From contig NZ_JACJSM010000023.1 in NCBI RefSeq assembly GCF_014698145.1, positions 1 to 64,000 of the forward strand: 64,000 bases of DNA. The letters run 5' to 3'. This DNA is from Oscillatoria sp. FACHB-1406. GTDB taxonomy: Bacteria > Cyanobacteriota > Cyanobacteriia > Cyanobacteriales > Spirulinaceae. Position numbers and translations under genes: made by a program. Under the pieces are notes generated by a model that did not search any database, was not told the origin of the DNA, and saw nothing but the letters and a program-made list of their open reading frames with translations. This document shows, piece by piece, positions 54,392 through 63,062 of the stretch (position 1 is the stretch's first letter; the number at the start of each line of letters is the position of its first letter).

Positions 54392-54808
54392 TTAGGGGGT
54401 ATTGCCCGAATTCGCGATCGCTAAAATAATTTTAACGAAAGAACCGCCTAATAACGTGATGGTCGCTAAAGAAGTAATCCCAAAGCCGAGAACTCGTTTT
54501 TCGGCAGCTTGATAGTATCCCCAAGCAAATAAGATGCGTCCGACAATCCAAAGCGCCCCAATTCCTGCCGCCCAAAGAGGACTGACAAAAGCAGCAAATA
54601 ACCAAAGGGAAGGCAGGAAAATAATCAGTTGTTCGAGGGTATTTTGTTGAACGCGAATGACGCGCTCGAAGTCGGGATTTCCCGTCATCTGCGGCGGTGA
54701 AATTTTATATTTAGCGCGCGCGCGTCCGACGTTAATGGTTACGCCGAAGTAAACGATTAGGGCGCAAACGGTGACTAAACTCGGCCAAGGCGATAAGGTA
54801 ATCGTCAT
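54392..54808 (-). CDS. MAPEG-family membrane protein
   Basis: A 138-residue protein with four membrane segments. The pattern RVIRVQQNTLEQLIIFLPSLWLF with a conserved Arg/Gln/Asn/Glu set is the MAPEG hallmark (membrane-associated proteins in eicosanoid and glutathione metabolism), and ALWIVGRILFAWGYYQAAEKR follows. Bacterial relatives may be glutathione transferases or peroxidases; no substrate can be named. The gene is a single unit. Confidence 0.9.
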   Translation of the reverse strand: MTITLSPWPSLVTVCALIVYFGVTINVGRARAKYKISPPQMTGNPDFERVIRVQQNTLEQLIIFLPSLWLFAAFVSPLWAAGIGALWIVGRILFAWGYYQAAEKRVLGFGITSLATITLLGGSFVKIILAIANSGNTP

Positions 54809-54849
54809 TTTGAGTATCGGGGGAATTTACAGTTAAATCGTTAATTATT

Positions 54850-55422
54850 TTAACCTGTTTGACTGACTCCGCGATATAATTGCGCGATCCCGACTTCTAA
54901 TTCGACACTCTTGAATTGCACCAATTCCCCTGCCCCATAACTCTGCGTTTCCCACTGCTTTTCCCCTTCACGAGTAACAACGCAGCGGCGACATTCAACC
55001 TGCATTCGATCTTGATTAATAAGAACGTATTCTTCTAAGGTAGGAATTTGTTGGTAATCCTCGAATTTTTCAGCGCGATCGAATTTTTCGGTAGAAGGGG
55101 ATAGCACTTCGACAATCAGCTTTGGATAGCGCTTGACGTAACGATCTTCGCGGTCTCGTTCGTCGCAAGTTACGAAGACATCGGGGTAATAAAAAAACGC
55201 ATCGGCATAATTGACTTTTACATTTCCCGATCGCACCGCACACCCCGAATCGCGAAGTTTTTGCCGCAGAAGTTCGATAAGATTGAGACATATCTCATCA
55301 TGGTCGTCGCTACTGCCGGACATGGCGTAAATTAAACCCTGTCGATATTCGTGGCGAATTTCTGCATCGCGTTCGAGGGCGAGATAGTCTTGAGGGCTGA
55401 ATCCAGCAGGGAGCGCTATCAT
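54850..55422 (-). CDS. Uma2-family endonuclease-like protein (DUF820)
   Basis: A 190-residue PD-(D/E)XK-like protein. Conserved segments are YLALERDAEIRHEYRQGLIYAMSG, FYYPDVFVTCDERD, PKLIVEVLSPSTEKFDR and a later YQQIPTLEEYVLINQD. The Asp in YPDV and the Glu/Val/Leu block carry the likely active site. The family is massively multiplied in cyanobacteria, and its natural role is not clear; it may be linked to mobile DNA. The gene starts with an ATG. It is alone. Confidence 0.92.
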   Translation of the reverse strand: MIALPAGFSPQDYLALERDAEIRHEYRQGLIYAMSGSSDDHDEICLNLIELLRQKLRDSGCAVRSGNVKVNYADAFFYYPDVFVTCDERDREDRYVKRYPKLIVEVLSPSTEKFDRAEKFEDYQQIPTLEEYVLINQDRMQVECRRCVVTREGEKQWETQSYGAGELVQFKSVELEVGIAQLYRGVSQTG

Positions 55423-55783
55423 AGTTTGTAGTTGTTGAATACGCTTCTATTATTTTATCTTGCTCTGACTGTATAGCGTTTTTCTAATGGATGAGGTACA
55501 AAAGTTGAAATTAGATGGGTAGGGGCGAATGGCATTCGCCCGCACGGTGTACCTCACGCAAACGAAAAATGCTAGATATAGCAATTCTATACAGTTGACA
55601 AATATTCTTTTCATAAAAATACGGAAATCTAACAATCTATTTTAATAAAATTTAGAATGGTTTTTAATCAATAAAGTGTTGCGCGAGCGATTTAAACGTA
55701 CAGATCCACTTATTCAATGTATACTTAAGGCTAATGACACTGAAATTGTCAGATTGCCGCGATATTCAAAAGGAATTATAAAC
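55423..55783. other. Non-coding region with a GGGCGAATGGCATTCGCCC palindrome
   Basis: A perfect palindrome of 19 bases with one central base at 55524-55542 is preceded by TA and flanked by CGCACGGTGTACC; this GGGCGAA...TTCGCCC element is a common dispersed repeat of cyanobacteria. The remainder is AT-rich and may hold the promoter for the following gene. Codons upstream of 55784 are open in the same frame back to a GTG at 55676. Confidence 0.65.
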
Positions 55784-56263
55784 GTGAGAAAAAGCGAAGC
55801 TTCATCAAAACAGATTTCAGGAAATGTCAATAAGTACGAATCCTACCGAGAGGCGTGGTCGCGAATTAAATTAGCGTTAGAGAATCAGTTTTTCTTGGAA
55901 GCAATTACGATTCAGGAAAGTATTATCTCCGACCGCCTCCTCAGCTTTCTCTCTCGTCCAGACGCTCCCAATCCACTTGTTTTAAAAAATGGGAGTTTTC
56001 CTTCATTTGGTAAACTGATTAAAGGCTGGCGCTCTGAATTTAAAGATGGGCTTCCATCGGGTTCTTATCCAGATTTAATTGAAGCAGTCGATCGGTGGCG
56101 GCGTTATCGAAATGAAGCTATTCATGCAATTGTTAAATCCGAACCGGGGGAACCGACTCAACCGATTGATAGTTTTTTACAAAAAGCCAAGGACGCGGCA
56201 GAAGAAGGAGAAAAGCTAACCCGAGAAGTCTGTAATTGGTGTAAAAAAGAAAAGAAATCGTAA
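55784..56263 (+). CDS. Helical protein with HEPN-like RNxxxH motif
   Basis: About 159 residues from the GTG at 55784, which has AAAGGA nine bases upstream; a GTG at 55676 would add 36 residues. An all-helical protein: YREAWSRIKLALENQFFLEA, IIQESIISDRLLSFL-like helix, and YRNEAIHAIVKSE, in which RNEAIH fits the R-X4-H active site of HEPN RNases. A KEKKS tail ends it. It overlaps no partner (no MNT nucleotidyltransferase next door). The cobS gene starts 10 bases on, so it may be co-transcribed. RNase activity is inferred. Confidence 0.6.
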   Translation: MRKSEASSKQISGNVNKYESYREAWSRIKLALENQFFLEAITIQESIISDRLLSFLSRPDAPNPLVLKNGSFPSFGKLIKGWRSEFKDGLPSGSYPDLIEAVDRWRRYRNEAIHAIVKSEPGEPTQPIDSFLQKAKDAAEEGEKLTREVCNWCKKEKKS

Positions 56264-56273
56264 TAATATCTTT

Positions 56274-57047
56274 ATGTCCAATACGTCATCCCTAATCTCT
56301 TCCTTTCTCAGTGCGATTGTCTTCTACACCTGTATCCCCTTACCCCAAATTTTCCCCCTCACGATTGAAAGAATTGCGCGTTTTGCACCGATAATCGGGC
56401 TATTATTGGGCGGAATTTTAGCGCTAGCAGACGCAGGATTAACTTTAATCGGGATGCCAGTTTTAACCCGCAGCGCGCTGGTGGTGAGTTTGGGGATTGC
56501 TTTGACGGGCGGATTGCACTTGGACGGGGCGATGGATGCGGCGGATGGATTAGCGGTGCAGGATGGGGAACGGCGCTTGCAGGTGATGCAGGATAGCGCG
56601 ACGGGGGCGTTTGGCGCGATCGCGGCCGTTATCCTCATTGTACTGAAAACGGCGGCTTTAAGCGAGATGGGGGGAAATCGCGCTTTGGCGTTGATAGCGG
56701 CGATGGGGTGGGGGCGTTGGGGGCAAGTTGTCGCGATCGCGCGCTATCCTTATCTCAGGCCGACTGGGAAGGGTGCGTTTCACAAAGAATCGCTGCGTTC
56801 TCCCCAGGATGTGCTGTTGGGGTTATTTGTACTGCTGGGTTTGGCGGGCAGTATTTTAGCGATAGATGCAACGCAATGGCGTTGGGTAGCGGCGATGGTT
56901 GCAGGGGGTGGCGCGATCGCGTTTTTGACCGGATACTGGTTTAATCGGCAACTCGGCGGCCACACCGGCGATACTTACGGTGCAGTCGTCGAGTGGACGG
57001 AGGCTTTTTTACTCTGTTTATTGGCAGTCTTTGCCCCAACAATTTAA
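56274..57047 (+). CDS. cobS: Adenosylcobinamide-GDP ribazoletransferase (cobalamin synthase)
   Basis: A 257-residue polytopic membrane enzyme that joins adenosylcobinamide-GDP to the lower-ligand nucleoside. The CobS motif LHLDGAMDAADGLAVQDGERRLQVMQDSATGAFGA is present (seen in parts: GGLHLDGAMDAADGL, MQDSATGAFG). Multiple hydrophobic helices follow, with GGHTGDTYGAVVEWTEA near the C-terminus. With cobO at 26.5 kb it indicates corrinoid synthesis or remodelling. It is convergent with the SGNH gene with 4 bases overlap. Confidence 0.94.
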   Translation: MSNTSSLISSFLSAIVFYTCIPLPQIFPLTIERIARFAPIIGLLLGGILALADAGLTLIGMPVLTRSALVVSLGIALTGGLHLDGAMDAADGLAVQDGERRLQVMQDSATGAFGAIAAVILIVLKTAALSEMGGNRALALIAAMGWGRWGQVVAIARYPYLRPTGKGAFHKESLRSPQDVLLGLFVLLGLAGSILAIDATQWRWVAAMVAGGGAIAFLTGYWFNRQLGGHTGDTYGAVVEWTEAFLLCLLAVFAPTI

Positions 57048-58519
57048 GCGAAATGTTCGAGTAGCTTTCGCAAAATGGCTTTGCGATAGACCAAACTCAA
57101 TGTATCGGTGAGGTACTCTAAGTTGGCGGGCGGTTCCATCAATAAACTATCGGAAAGAACGATAGAACGCCACCAATTTTTAGGAATGTTTATTTCCACT
57201 CCCACTCGTTCCATCACCTGCATAAACTCCCAAGCAATTAACCCGTAACAAACAGGAGTCGGGTGAAAACCATCCAAGCCAATTAAACCGCCAGTAACGC
57301 GCTGTTCGGGGTTAAAAGCATCGGGAACGAGACGGATATAGCGCGTATCTAATAGCGGTTTTCCGGCTGTCGAAATGCGCTTGGGGGCGAGTTCGTTCAA
57401 TGCTTCAATCAATCCCGGCGGAAACTCATAAGTGACTTGTCCGACTTGGCGGCGAAAGGCGAGGCGATCGAGTTGTTCGCAAATATCGACAACGTGCCAA
57501 TTATACTGCTGCGCAGCCTGTTTTATTGCCTCATTGTAAGCATCGATCGCGCGATCGATTTTGCGCGCGTTGTCTGCGGTTAAATAGGGGAAACTGTGCG
57601 GATTTTTACTAAAATCTTCGTCCCCAATCCAAAAGTGAGTGTAATACTCGTAATAGCCGTCGGAACTCAGCGCCCTCGATCCTCGTTCACCCGGCGTAAT
57701 CCCCCGACTAATGGGCGGAATGGTCACGTGAGGAACCGTACCGATAAAGACATTTTCAGCGCCAATCGCTTGGATTTTTGGGGCAACGCGATCGAGCAAA
57801 ATTTGAAAGTGTTCCGGTTTCCAAAGGTAAGATTGACGTTGGTGCGGCCACTTGCCAACATCTTCAATTTTGGATTCAATCTCTTCTAACTTATGACCTT
57901 GAGGTAAAAGTCTCACAACAGTCCCCAAGCAATTATTTGAACCCAACCAAAAAATTAAGTTTTCGATTCCCCCTTGAGAGCGAGCAATTTCTGTCGCTAC
58001 TCCAATTTGCGACAGCGATTCGTATTGGGGATCGAAGCTCGGATTCAGCGTGCGGCGTGCAATTCGATACAGGGGAGATTCCGGAACTTTCGCCAAAAAA
58101 TTTGACTTAGCGGGTGAGAGAAGCTGGCGACAAACTCGCTCGGTTAAGGTATCGCAATCGCCCAATTGAAAGCCGGAAACTGCTAAATTATGATGTAAGG
58201 GGCCCGTTTGAGAAGATTGCGCTCCTTCGCCTTTTTCCCAATAGTCTTCAACGCTGCTGAGAAAGCGTCTCATTCTCAGTACGGCGCGAGGAACTTCCGA
58301 TAAGTCAACGTTGGGGCCGTAGTTATCAACAAGCAAGCGTAAAACTCTTTCAAAGTTAAGCGGTACGCCTCCTTTTCCCATAAAATCGGGATATTTAAAC
58401 TCAAAGTTATTGAGACATTGTGCGATGCGAGCGGGGTAAGAAATTTCAGTACGGTAGATGCTCCCACTCGTCACGCCTTGCGTCATACTATCGCCAATAG
58501 CGACTAAAGGAACGGACAT
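57044..58519 (-). CDS. SGNH/GDSL-type hydrolase, paralogue 1
   Basis: A 491-residue protein. Block I is VAIGDSMTQG (catalytic Ser), then SGFQLGDCDTL, LIFWLGSNNCLG (block III Asn) and LDGFHPTPVCYGLI (block V Asp and His). No signal peptide is present. It is far longer than a minimal SGNH esterase; the large middle part (residues about 50-130 and 230-380) is of unknown role. It is strikingly similar throughout to the paralogue at 59074-60528, which precedes it in transcription. The family includes peptidoglycan and polysaccharide deacetylases and lipases, so the substrate is open. Its ATG lies 240 bases after the MITE. Confidence 0.85.
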   Translation of the reverse strand: MSVPLVAIGDSMTQGVTSGSIYRTEISYPARIAQCLNNFEFKYPDFMGKGGVPLNFERVLRLLVDNYGPNVDLSEVPRAVLRMRRFLSSVEDYWEKGEGAQSSQTGPLHHNLAVSGFQLGDCDTLTERVCRQLLSPAKSNFLAKVPESPLYRIARRTLNPSFDPQYESLSQIGVATEIARSQGGIENLIFWLGSNNCLGTVVRLLPQGHKLEEIESKIEDVGKWPHQRQSYLWKPEHFQILLDRVAPKIQAIGAENVFIGTVPHVTIPPISRGITPGERGSRALSSDGYYEYYTHFWIGDEDFSKNPHSFPYLTADNARKIDRAIDAYNEAIKQAAQQYNWHVVDICEQLDRLAFRRQVGQVTYEFPPGLIEALNELAPKRISTAGKPLLDTRYIRLVPDAFNPEQRVTGGLIGLDGFHPTPVCYGLIAWEFMQVMERVGVEINIPKNWWRSIVLSDSLLMEPPANLEYLTDTLSLVYRKAILRKLLEHFA

Positions 58520-58588
58520 TTTTAAGACTCCTGATGTAACCCAATTGTAGCGCTCGCTCGGTTAGCGAAAATCAACTTAACTCGATAA

Positions 58589-58648
58589 GGGCAGGTTTAG
58601 CCATCGATGTGTTAATCAATATCGATGAATGTTCAATAAACCTGCCCC
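58589..58648. repeat. Palindrome around GGGCAGGTTTA
   Basis: GGGCAGGTTTA at 58589-58599 and TAAACCTGCCC at 58638-58648 face each other over 38 bases that include a second small ATCGATG/CATCGAT symmetry. It is related to 47531-47598. It could end transcription arriving from the paralogue upstream. Confidence 0.6.
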
Positions 58649-58759
58649 TACGGAGGGTCACTTTTTTTGGCGAATGCTAATTCACCTAACGCGCCCTCAC
58701 AGTTTTGGTTTACTTTTATTCCGCTTTCTTACTAAAGCGAGACGCTCCATTTTTCTGTT

Positions 58760-59048
58760 GGGGCATAGCAGTGCTCATTGGTGTCAACTTAAGCCTACTA
58801 TCCTTGATAGCCCTGAGTTTTTCCTAAAATTTCGATCCCCTTCTTATCCCCCTAACGATCCCCCTCTTATCCCCCTTACTAAGGGGGAGGATAGAAGATG
58901 CTTCGCTATTTGTTGAATGGGGACTTTGAATGAGTTCCGGTTCCCCCCTTTAATAAGGGGGGCTAGGGGGGATCGAGAGCTAATGCTTAAACAGCGGTCT
59001 ATTTCTGGGTTTCACGTTAAGTTGACACTCATGAGCAGTGCTAGCCCC
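58760..59048. mobile_element. MITE-like element of about 289 bp with about 31-bp terminal inverted repeats
   Basis: The left end, GGGGCATAGCAGTGCTCATT then GGTGTCAACTTAA (58760-58792), pairs with the right end, TTAAGTTGACACTCATGAGC then AGTGCTAGCCCC (59017-59048), with about four mismatches and one extra base. The interior carries runs ATCCCCCTTACTAAGGGGGA and its opposite. No gene is present. The pattern is that of a non-autonomous transposon lodged between the two SGNH paralogues. Confidence 0.75.
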
Positions 59049-59073
59049 TCATTCCACTCTACTCTACAATAAC

Positions 59074-60528
59074 TCAAACAAAACTGTCGATTAACTTCCG
59101 TAAAATAGTTTGTCGGTAGAGAAAACCTAACGTATCGGTTAAATATTCCAAATTGGCTGGCGGATCCATTAATAAGGTATCTGAAAGAACGATCGATTGC
59201 CACCAATTTGCCGGGATATTCACAGAAACGCCAACTTGTTCCATTACCTTCATAAACTCCCAAGCAATTAACCCGTAGCAAACTGGGGTTGGATGAAAAC
59301 CATCCAAACCAATTAAACCCCCAATCAGGCGTTGTTCTGGGTCGAAAGCTTCGGGAACGATGCGAATATAGCGCGTATCAATGAGAGGTTCTCCCGATGC
59401 AGAAAGGCGCTGCGGAAGTAACTTTTGTAAGGCATCAATTAATCCTTGGGGGAAAACATAAGTTACGTTTCCGGCGCGACGGCGGAAGGCTAAACTATCG
59501 AGTTTTTCGCAAAGATCGACGACGTGCCATCCATACCTTTCTGCCATATTTTTAATCGCATGATTGTATTCGTCAATGGTGCGATCGATATAACGGGCTT
59601 GTTCGCGGGTGAGGTAGTTATATTTTTTCGGGTCTTTGCTAAACTCATCATCCGCAATCCAGAAGTGAGTATAGTATTCGTAGTAACCATCCGCACTCAG
59701 CGCATCTTTGCCTTGTTTACCGGGGGTAATTCCGCGACTCACGGGGGGAATTGTGACGTGAGGAACCGTGCCGATAAAGACGTTTTGAGCGCCAATTGAG
59801 TGGATTTTAGGTGCGACGCGATCGAGCAAAATTTGAAAGTGTTCGGGTTTCCAGAGATTGCATTTGCGGCTGTGAGGGACGCGATCGATATCTTCTATCG
59901 TAGACTCGATTGGATGTAAGTTAGTAACCGTTCCCAAGCAATTATTAGCGCCCAACCAAAAGATGAGATTTTCAATCCCGCCTTGGGAAGCAGCAATTTC
60001 TTTTGCTGCCGAAATTTGGGTGAGAGATTCGTATTGAGAACTATAGCTGGGATTGAGAGTACGGCGGGCGATGCGGTACATCGGAAAGTCAGGAATTTGC
60101 GAGAGTAGATTATTTCTCGGTGCTGGCAGCCAATCGCGACAAAGCCGCTCGGTTAAGGTGTCGCAATCGCCCAATTGAAAGCCAGAAATTGCTAAATTGT
60201 GATGCAAGGGGCCGGTTTCAGTCGCTTTTGTGCCGTCGCCCCGTTCCCAATAATCTTCAGTGCGATCCAGTAGACCTTGCAATCGCACGGCAGCTTGAAC
60301 AATTTCGTTATAATCGACATGAACGCCGAAGCTATCAACTAAGACTCGCAAGACTTTTTCTAAGTTCAGGGGCAAACCGCCCTTGCCCATAAAATTGGGC
60401 CGTTTAAAGTCAAAGTTTCCCAAGCATTGAACGATACGGGCGGGATAAGAAATTTCGGTGCGAAAAATACTCCCGCTGGTCACGCCTTGGGTCATACTAT
60501 CGCCAATAGCAACTAAAGGAACGGACAT
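59074..60528 (-). CDS. SGNH/GDSL-type hydrolase, paralogue 2
   Basis: A 484-residue protein with the same blocks as its neighbour: VAIGDSMTQG, SGFQLGDCDTL, LIFWLGANNCLG and LDGFHPTPVCYG. The first 25 codons and many internal segments are nearly identical to paralogue 1, the rest diverges, so the duplication is not very recent. There is no signal peptide. It follows the amidase gene by about 150 bases on the same strand. The substrate is unknown; an esterase acting on acylated wall glycans is one possibility. Confidence 0.85.
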   Translation of the reverse strand: MSVPLVAIGDSMTQGVTSGSIFRTEISYPARIVQCLGNFDFKRPNFMGKGGLPLNLEKVLRVLVDSFGVHVDYNEIVQAAVRLQGLLDRTEDYWERGDGTKATETGPLHHNLAISGFQLGDCDTLTERLCRDWLPAPRNNLLSQIPDFPMYRIARRTLNPSYSSQYESLTQISAAKEIAASQGGIENLIFWLGANNCLGTVTNLHPIESTIEDIDRVPHSRKCNLWKPEHFQILLDRVAPKIHSIGAQNVFIGTVPHVTIPPVSRGITPGKQGKDALSADGYYEYYTHFWIADDEFSKDPKKYNYLTREQARYIDRTIDEYNHAIKNMAERYGWHVVDLCEKLDSLAFRRRAGNVTYVFPQGLIDALQKLLPQRLSASGEPLIDTRYIRIVPEAFDPEQRLIGGLIGLDGFHPTPVCYGLIAWEFMKVMEQVGVSVNIPANWWQSIVLSDTLLMDPPANLEYLTDTLGFLYRQTILRKLIDSFV

Positions 60529-60680
60529 TTTAAATACTCCTGGTAACGATTGAAATGAGAAAGGATAGATAGCGCGGAATTCAAAAGCGCGATCGCACCC
60601 TGGACAGGGATATTAAGTTTAATAAAGAGCATCCGGAGCGCAAGCTTTGCGCCCCTACTCGCGAAGCTATAATTTCCGAG

Positions 60681-61442
60681 CTAAACTTCAACAACTTTAG
60701 CATGACCGGCAAAGACAAAATGAGCTTCGCGGCTGCCTTGACTTGCATCTTTCCACTTAATGTGGTAGTGACCTTCTTCAGAACCAAGCAAGTCTTCAAT
60801 TTGGTAGTTCCCTAGCCCAATGTCGATACAACTTCCCGGATGTTCCCGTTCGATATCAACCGCTTGTTCGGTGGAAGGTTTAAGGACGGTGGGAACGGTA
60901 ACTTTGAGGGTATAATCGCGATCGGGATCGGTGGGAGTAATGCCGAGTCCTTTTGCGATCGCGTCTGCCATTTCCTCCACGTCAAAAATGCCCATATCCC
61001 GCATCGAATCGCAGAAACAGCACTCTACTAAAATCGCAGGCATCTGGGTATGTTTGAGGACAAAAAAGTTAGCCGTCTTCACGCCCTTATCTTTGAAGCC
61101 CAGCTTAACAATTTCTGCTAAAACTTTTCTCGCGATTTGCTGAGATTCATTGCCCATGCCGAAAATTTCAGTCCCATTCGCATTGCCATTGAACGAATTA
61201 AAATGAATTGAGACGAATACATCAACCCCTGCATTATTAGCCGTATCAACTCGTTTTTGGAGCGATTCTCGAACGCTAGAAGCGCTGCGAGGCGTACAAT
61301 TAATGACTTGATGACCCGCTGCTTCCAGTTTTTTAATCAAGCGGGTTCCAACTGCCATTGTTAGCTCGTCTTCCTTTTTAATTCCAACTGCGCCGGTATC
61401 TGGGGGGCAATTGTGTCCGATGTCAATTCCAAATTTAGTCAT
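60681..61442 (-). CDS. N-acetylmuramoyl-L-alanine amidase (Amidase_3) with C-terminal extension
   Basis: A 253-residue zinc amidase. The zinc ligands are in DIGHNCPP (His), KKEDEL (Glu) and VSIHFNSF (His); the catalytic Glu is in ILVECCFCD. Residues about 175-253 form a small C-terminal domain (PSTEQAVDIEREHPGSC, GHYHIKWKDAS) of unknown role. No signal peptide is present, unusual for a cell-wall amidase and typical of phage-type endolysins. It cleaves the bond between MurNAc and L-Ala. It follows the two-TM gene by 3 bases, so they are co-transcribed. Confidence 0.9.
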   Translation of the reverse strand: MTKFGIDIGHNCPPDTGAVGIKKEDELTMAVGTRLIKKLEAAGHQVINCTPRSASSVRESLQKRVDTANNAGVDVFVSIHFNSFNGNANGTEIFGMGNESQQIARKVLAEIVKLGFKDKGVKTANFFVLKHTQMPAILVECCFCDSMRDMGIFDVEEMADAIAKGLGITPTDPDRDYTLKVTVPTVLKPSTEQAVDIEREHPGSCIDIGLGNYQIEDLLGSEEGHYHIKWKDASQGSREAHFVFAGHAKVVEV

Positions 61443-61445
61443 AAC

Positions 61446-61991
61446 TTAACCTCCAGTAGGCGTAAGATTTTGATGAGTAGCGTTTTGAGAATTAGAGGAC
61501 TGAGTATTCGACGTTACTGCTATCGAACTATTTTGAGCTATTTCTCGATCGACTATCAACTGATTAAGGGGTTCTTCTAAAGCTGCTTTTATTCTCAAAG
61601 TATTAAACTCCTCGACGATTTTATAAAAAGAGGGTTCGGGTAGCTTGTAGTTCACAATGCTGTGTAACCTCTGAGCTTCAGCAGCCAAAACTTTTCCTTG
61701 CTGATATCGTTTTTCTAGAGGAAGCTTTGTAACTAGAGCTTGAGAAAGTGCTGCTCCAATACCGAGTAAACTGGCAATTTCGGGTTGTTTGTTACTAATA
61801 AATAATGGCACTAATGCCCCGGAAAAAATTCCGATTCCTCCCAACATAATACCCAAGCCGCGATTGAATTTAGATAAGCCAAGATTGCGATCGATGAAAC
61901 GATCGACTTCTTTAAGAAATTGGTCTTTCATTTCTAATTCTGTTAAAGGAGGAGATATCGAGGACTGGGGGTTAGGATTAGTGTCTGTCAT
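61446..61991 (-). CDS. Two-TM protein, SLATT/DUF4231-like or holin-like
   Basis: A 181-residue protein. A charged helix (KDQFLKEVDRFIDRNLGL) is followed by two hydrophobic segments, GIMLGGIGIFSGALVPLFI and SLLGIGAALSQALV, separated by ISNKQPEI, then an amphipathic helix and a Ser/Gln/Asn-rich tail. The order helix, two TMs and helix resembles SLATT/DUF4231 pore-forming effectors of bacterial conflict systems and also class II holins. It lies 3 bases before the amidase and 87 after the muramidase. Either function would place the hydrolases across the membrane. The family call is by pattern only. Confidence 0.6.
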   Translation of the reverse strand: MTDTNPNPQSSISPPLTELEMKDQFLKEVDRFIDRNLGLSKFNRGLGIMLGGIGIFSGALVPLFISNKQPEIASLLGIGAALSQALVTKLPLEKRYQQGKVLAAEAQRLHSIVNYKLPEPSFYKIVEEFNTLRIKAALEEPLNQLIVDREIAQNSSIAVTSNTQSSNSQNATHQNLTPTGG

Positions 61992-62078
61992 ATTTTGAAT
62001 TTCCTTCGCTCTTTAGAAACGATAAAACCAACGCATCATCATTGAGGGGCGCTCGCGCAATGGAGCGCCCCTTTCAAC

Positions 62079-63020
62079 TTAGGCAACAGATATATTCTGT
62101 GCCAACGCTAACAAGTCTCCCAGGGAACCCTTAAAGCGGTTTTTATCGACATTACCCTTTACCCCAGCTATCGAACCAACTTCTGTATACTGCCAAATCG
62201 TGTAGCCCTTTCCACCCCAATTATCTCCAGGAACGCTAGGTCTCGATCTTGGGGTATAGTGAGCGATCCACAGAGGATAATCGGCAAACTCTTGGGTATC
62301 CTTCATATACTCGCTCCAAAAGGAAGGTCCCGTGTAAATAATCGGTTTTTCTTTTGTTGCTGCTTCCACTTGCTTTAACCAATTTTTGACACGAGCGATA
62401 CGTTGCTCGAAATCTAATTCTTTCCAAGCACGTCCGACGTTTTCCGGCCAGGGTTCCAAGTCTAAAACCGGAGGTAAATCGCCTGGTTCGAGAACATCTT
62501 GAACCACAGAAAGAAAATTCTTAACTTGCTCTTCTGCCGCCTTCTGAGGTCTGAAGAAATGGTAAGCACCGCGAAGAATTCCGGCTGATTTCATCCCCGC
62601 CCAGTTGGTTGAAAAAGTGTCATCTTTCCAAGTCCCGCCTTCTGTTGCTTTTGCAAAGGCAAAGTCAACACCAGCAGCTTTAACTCGATGCCAATCAATC
62701 GGAGGATTGTAGTTGGAAACATCAATTCCTAAAAGTCTCGCGTCTGCATCTTTTTCAATTAAAAATATATCGAGAGCGTCGGCAGTAAGTTGACGACCGG
62801 CAGCATCAAAACCTTTGGCAACAATTCGTCTTTTACCGCCTCGTATAAATGGATAGTGGATAGCCCACTTTCCATCCACAACCGGGACTTTTCCCAATAA
62901 ATATTGCTCGGCAAAAAGCTCGATTATGGCAATTGAGTTTTCAGCAGTTCCTTGAAAGTTAATGGTATCGCCAAGGGTCAATTGAGTGAGGTTCGCAGGA
63001 TTGGTAATTTTGACTGACAT
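62079..63020 (-). CDS. GH25 muramidase with N-terminal Ig-like domain
   Basis: A 313-residue lysozyme. Residues 1-95 are an Ig-like beta domain (SVKITNPANLTQLTLGDT, GKWAIHYPFIRGGKRRIVA). The GH25 barrel starts at GIDVSNYNPPIDW (Asp), then FAFAKATEGGTWKDD (Glu), GAYHFFRPQKAAEEQ, and VLDLEPWPENVG with the active Asp-Glu pair, ending GYTIWQYTEVG. It cleaves the MurNAc-GlcNAc bond. No signal peptide is present. It lies between the PGBD gene (42 bases) and the two-TM gene (87 bases) on one strand, probably an operon. Confidence 0.92.
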   Translation of the reverse strand: MSVKITNPANLTQLTLGDTINFQGTAENSIAIIELFAEQYLLGKVPVVDGKWAIHYPFIRGGKRRIVAKGFDAAGRQLTADALDIFLIEKDADARLLGIDVSNYNPPIDWHRVKAAGVDFAFAKATEGGTWKDDTFSTNWAGMKSAGILRGAYHFFRPQKAAEEQVKNFLSVVQDVLEPGDLPPVLDLEPWPENVGRAWKELDFEQRIARVKNWLKQVEAATKEKPIIYTGPSFWSEYMKDTQEFADYPLWIAHYTPRSRPSVPGDNWGGKGYTIWQYTEVGSIAGVKGNVDKNRFKGSLGDLLALAQNISVA

Positions 63021-63062
63021 TTTGAGGCTCCGTAAATGGGTAAAGTTTTAGGAAGTCACTAA

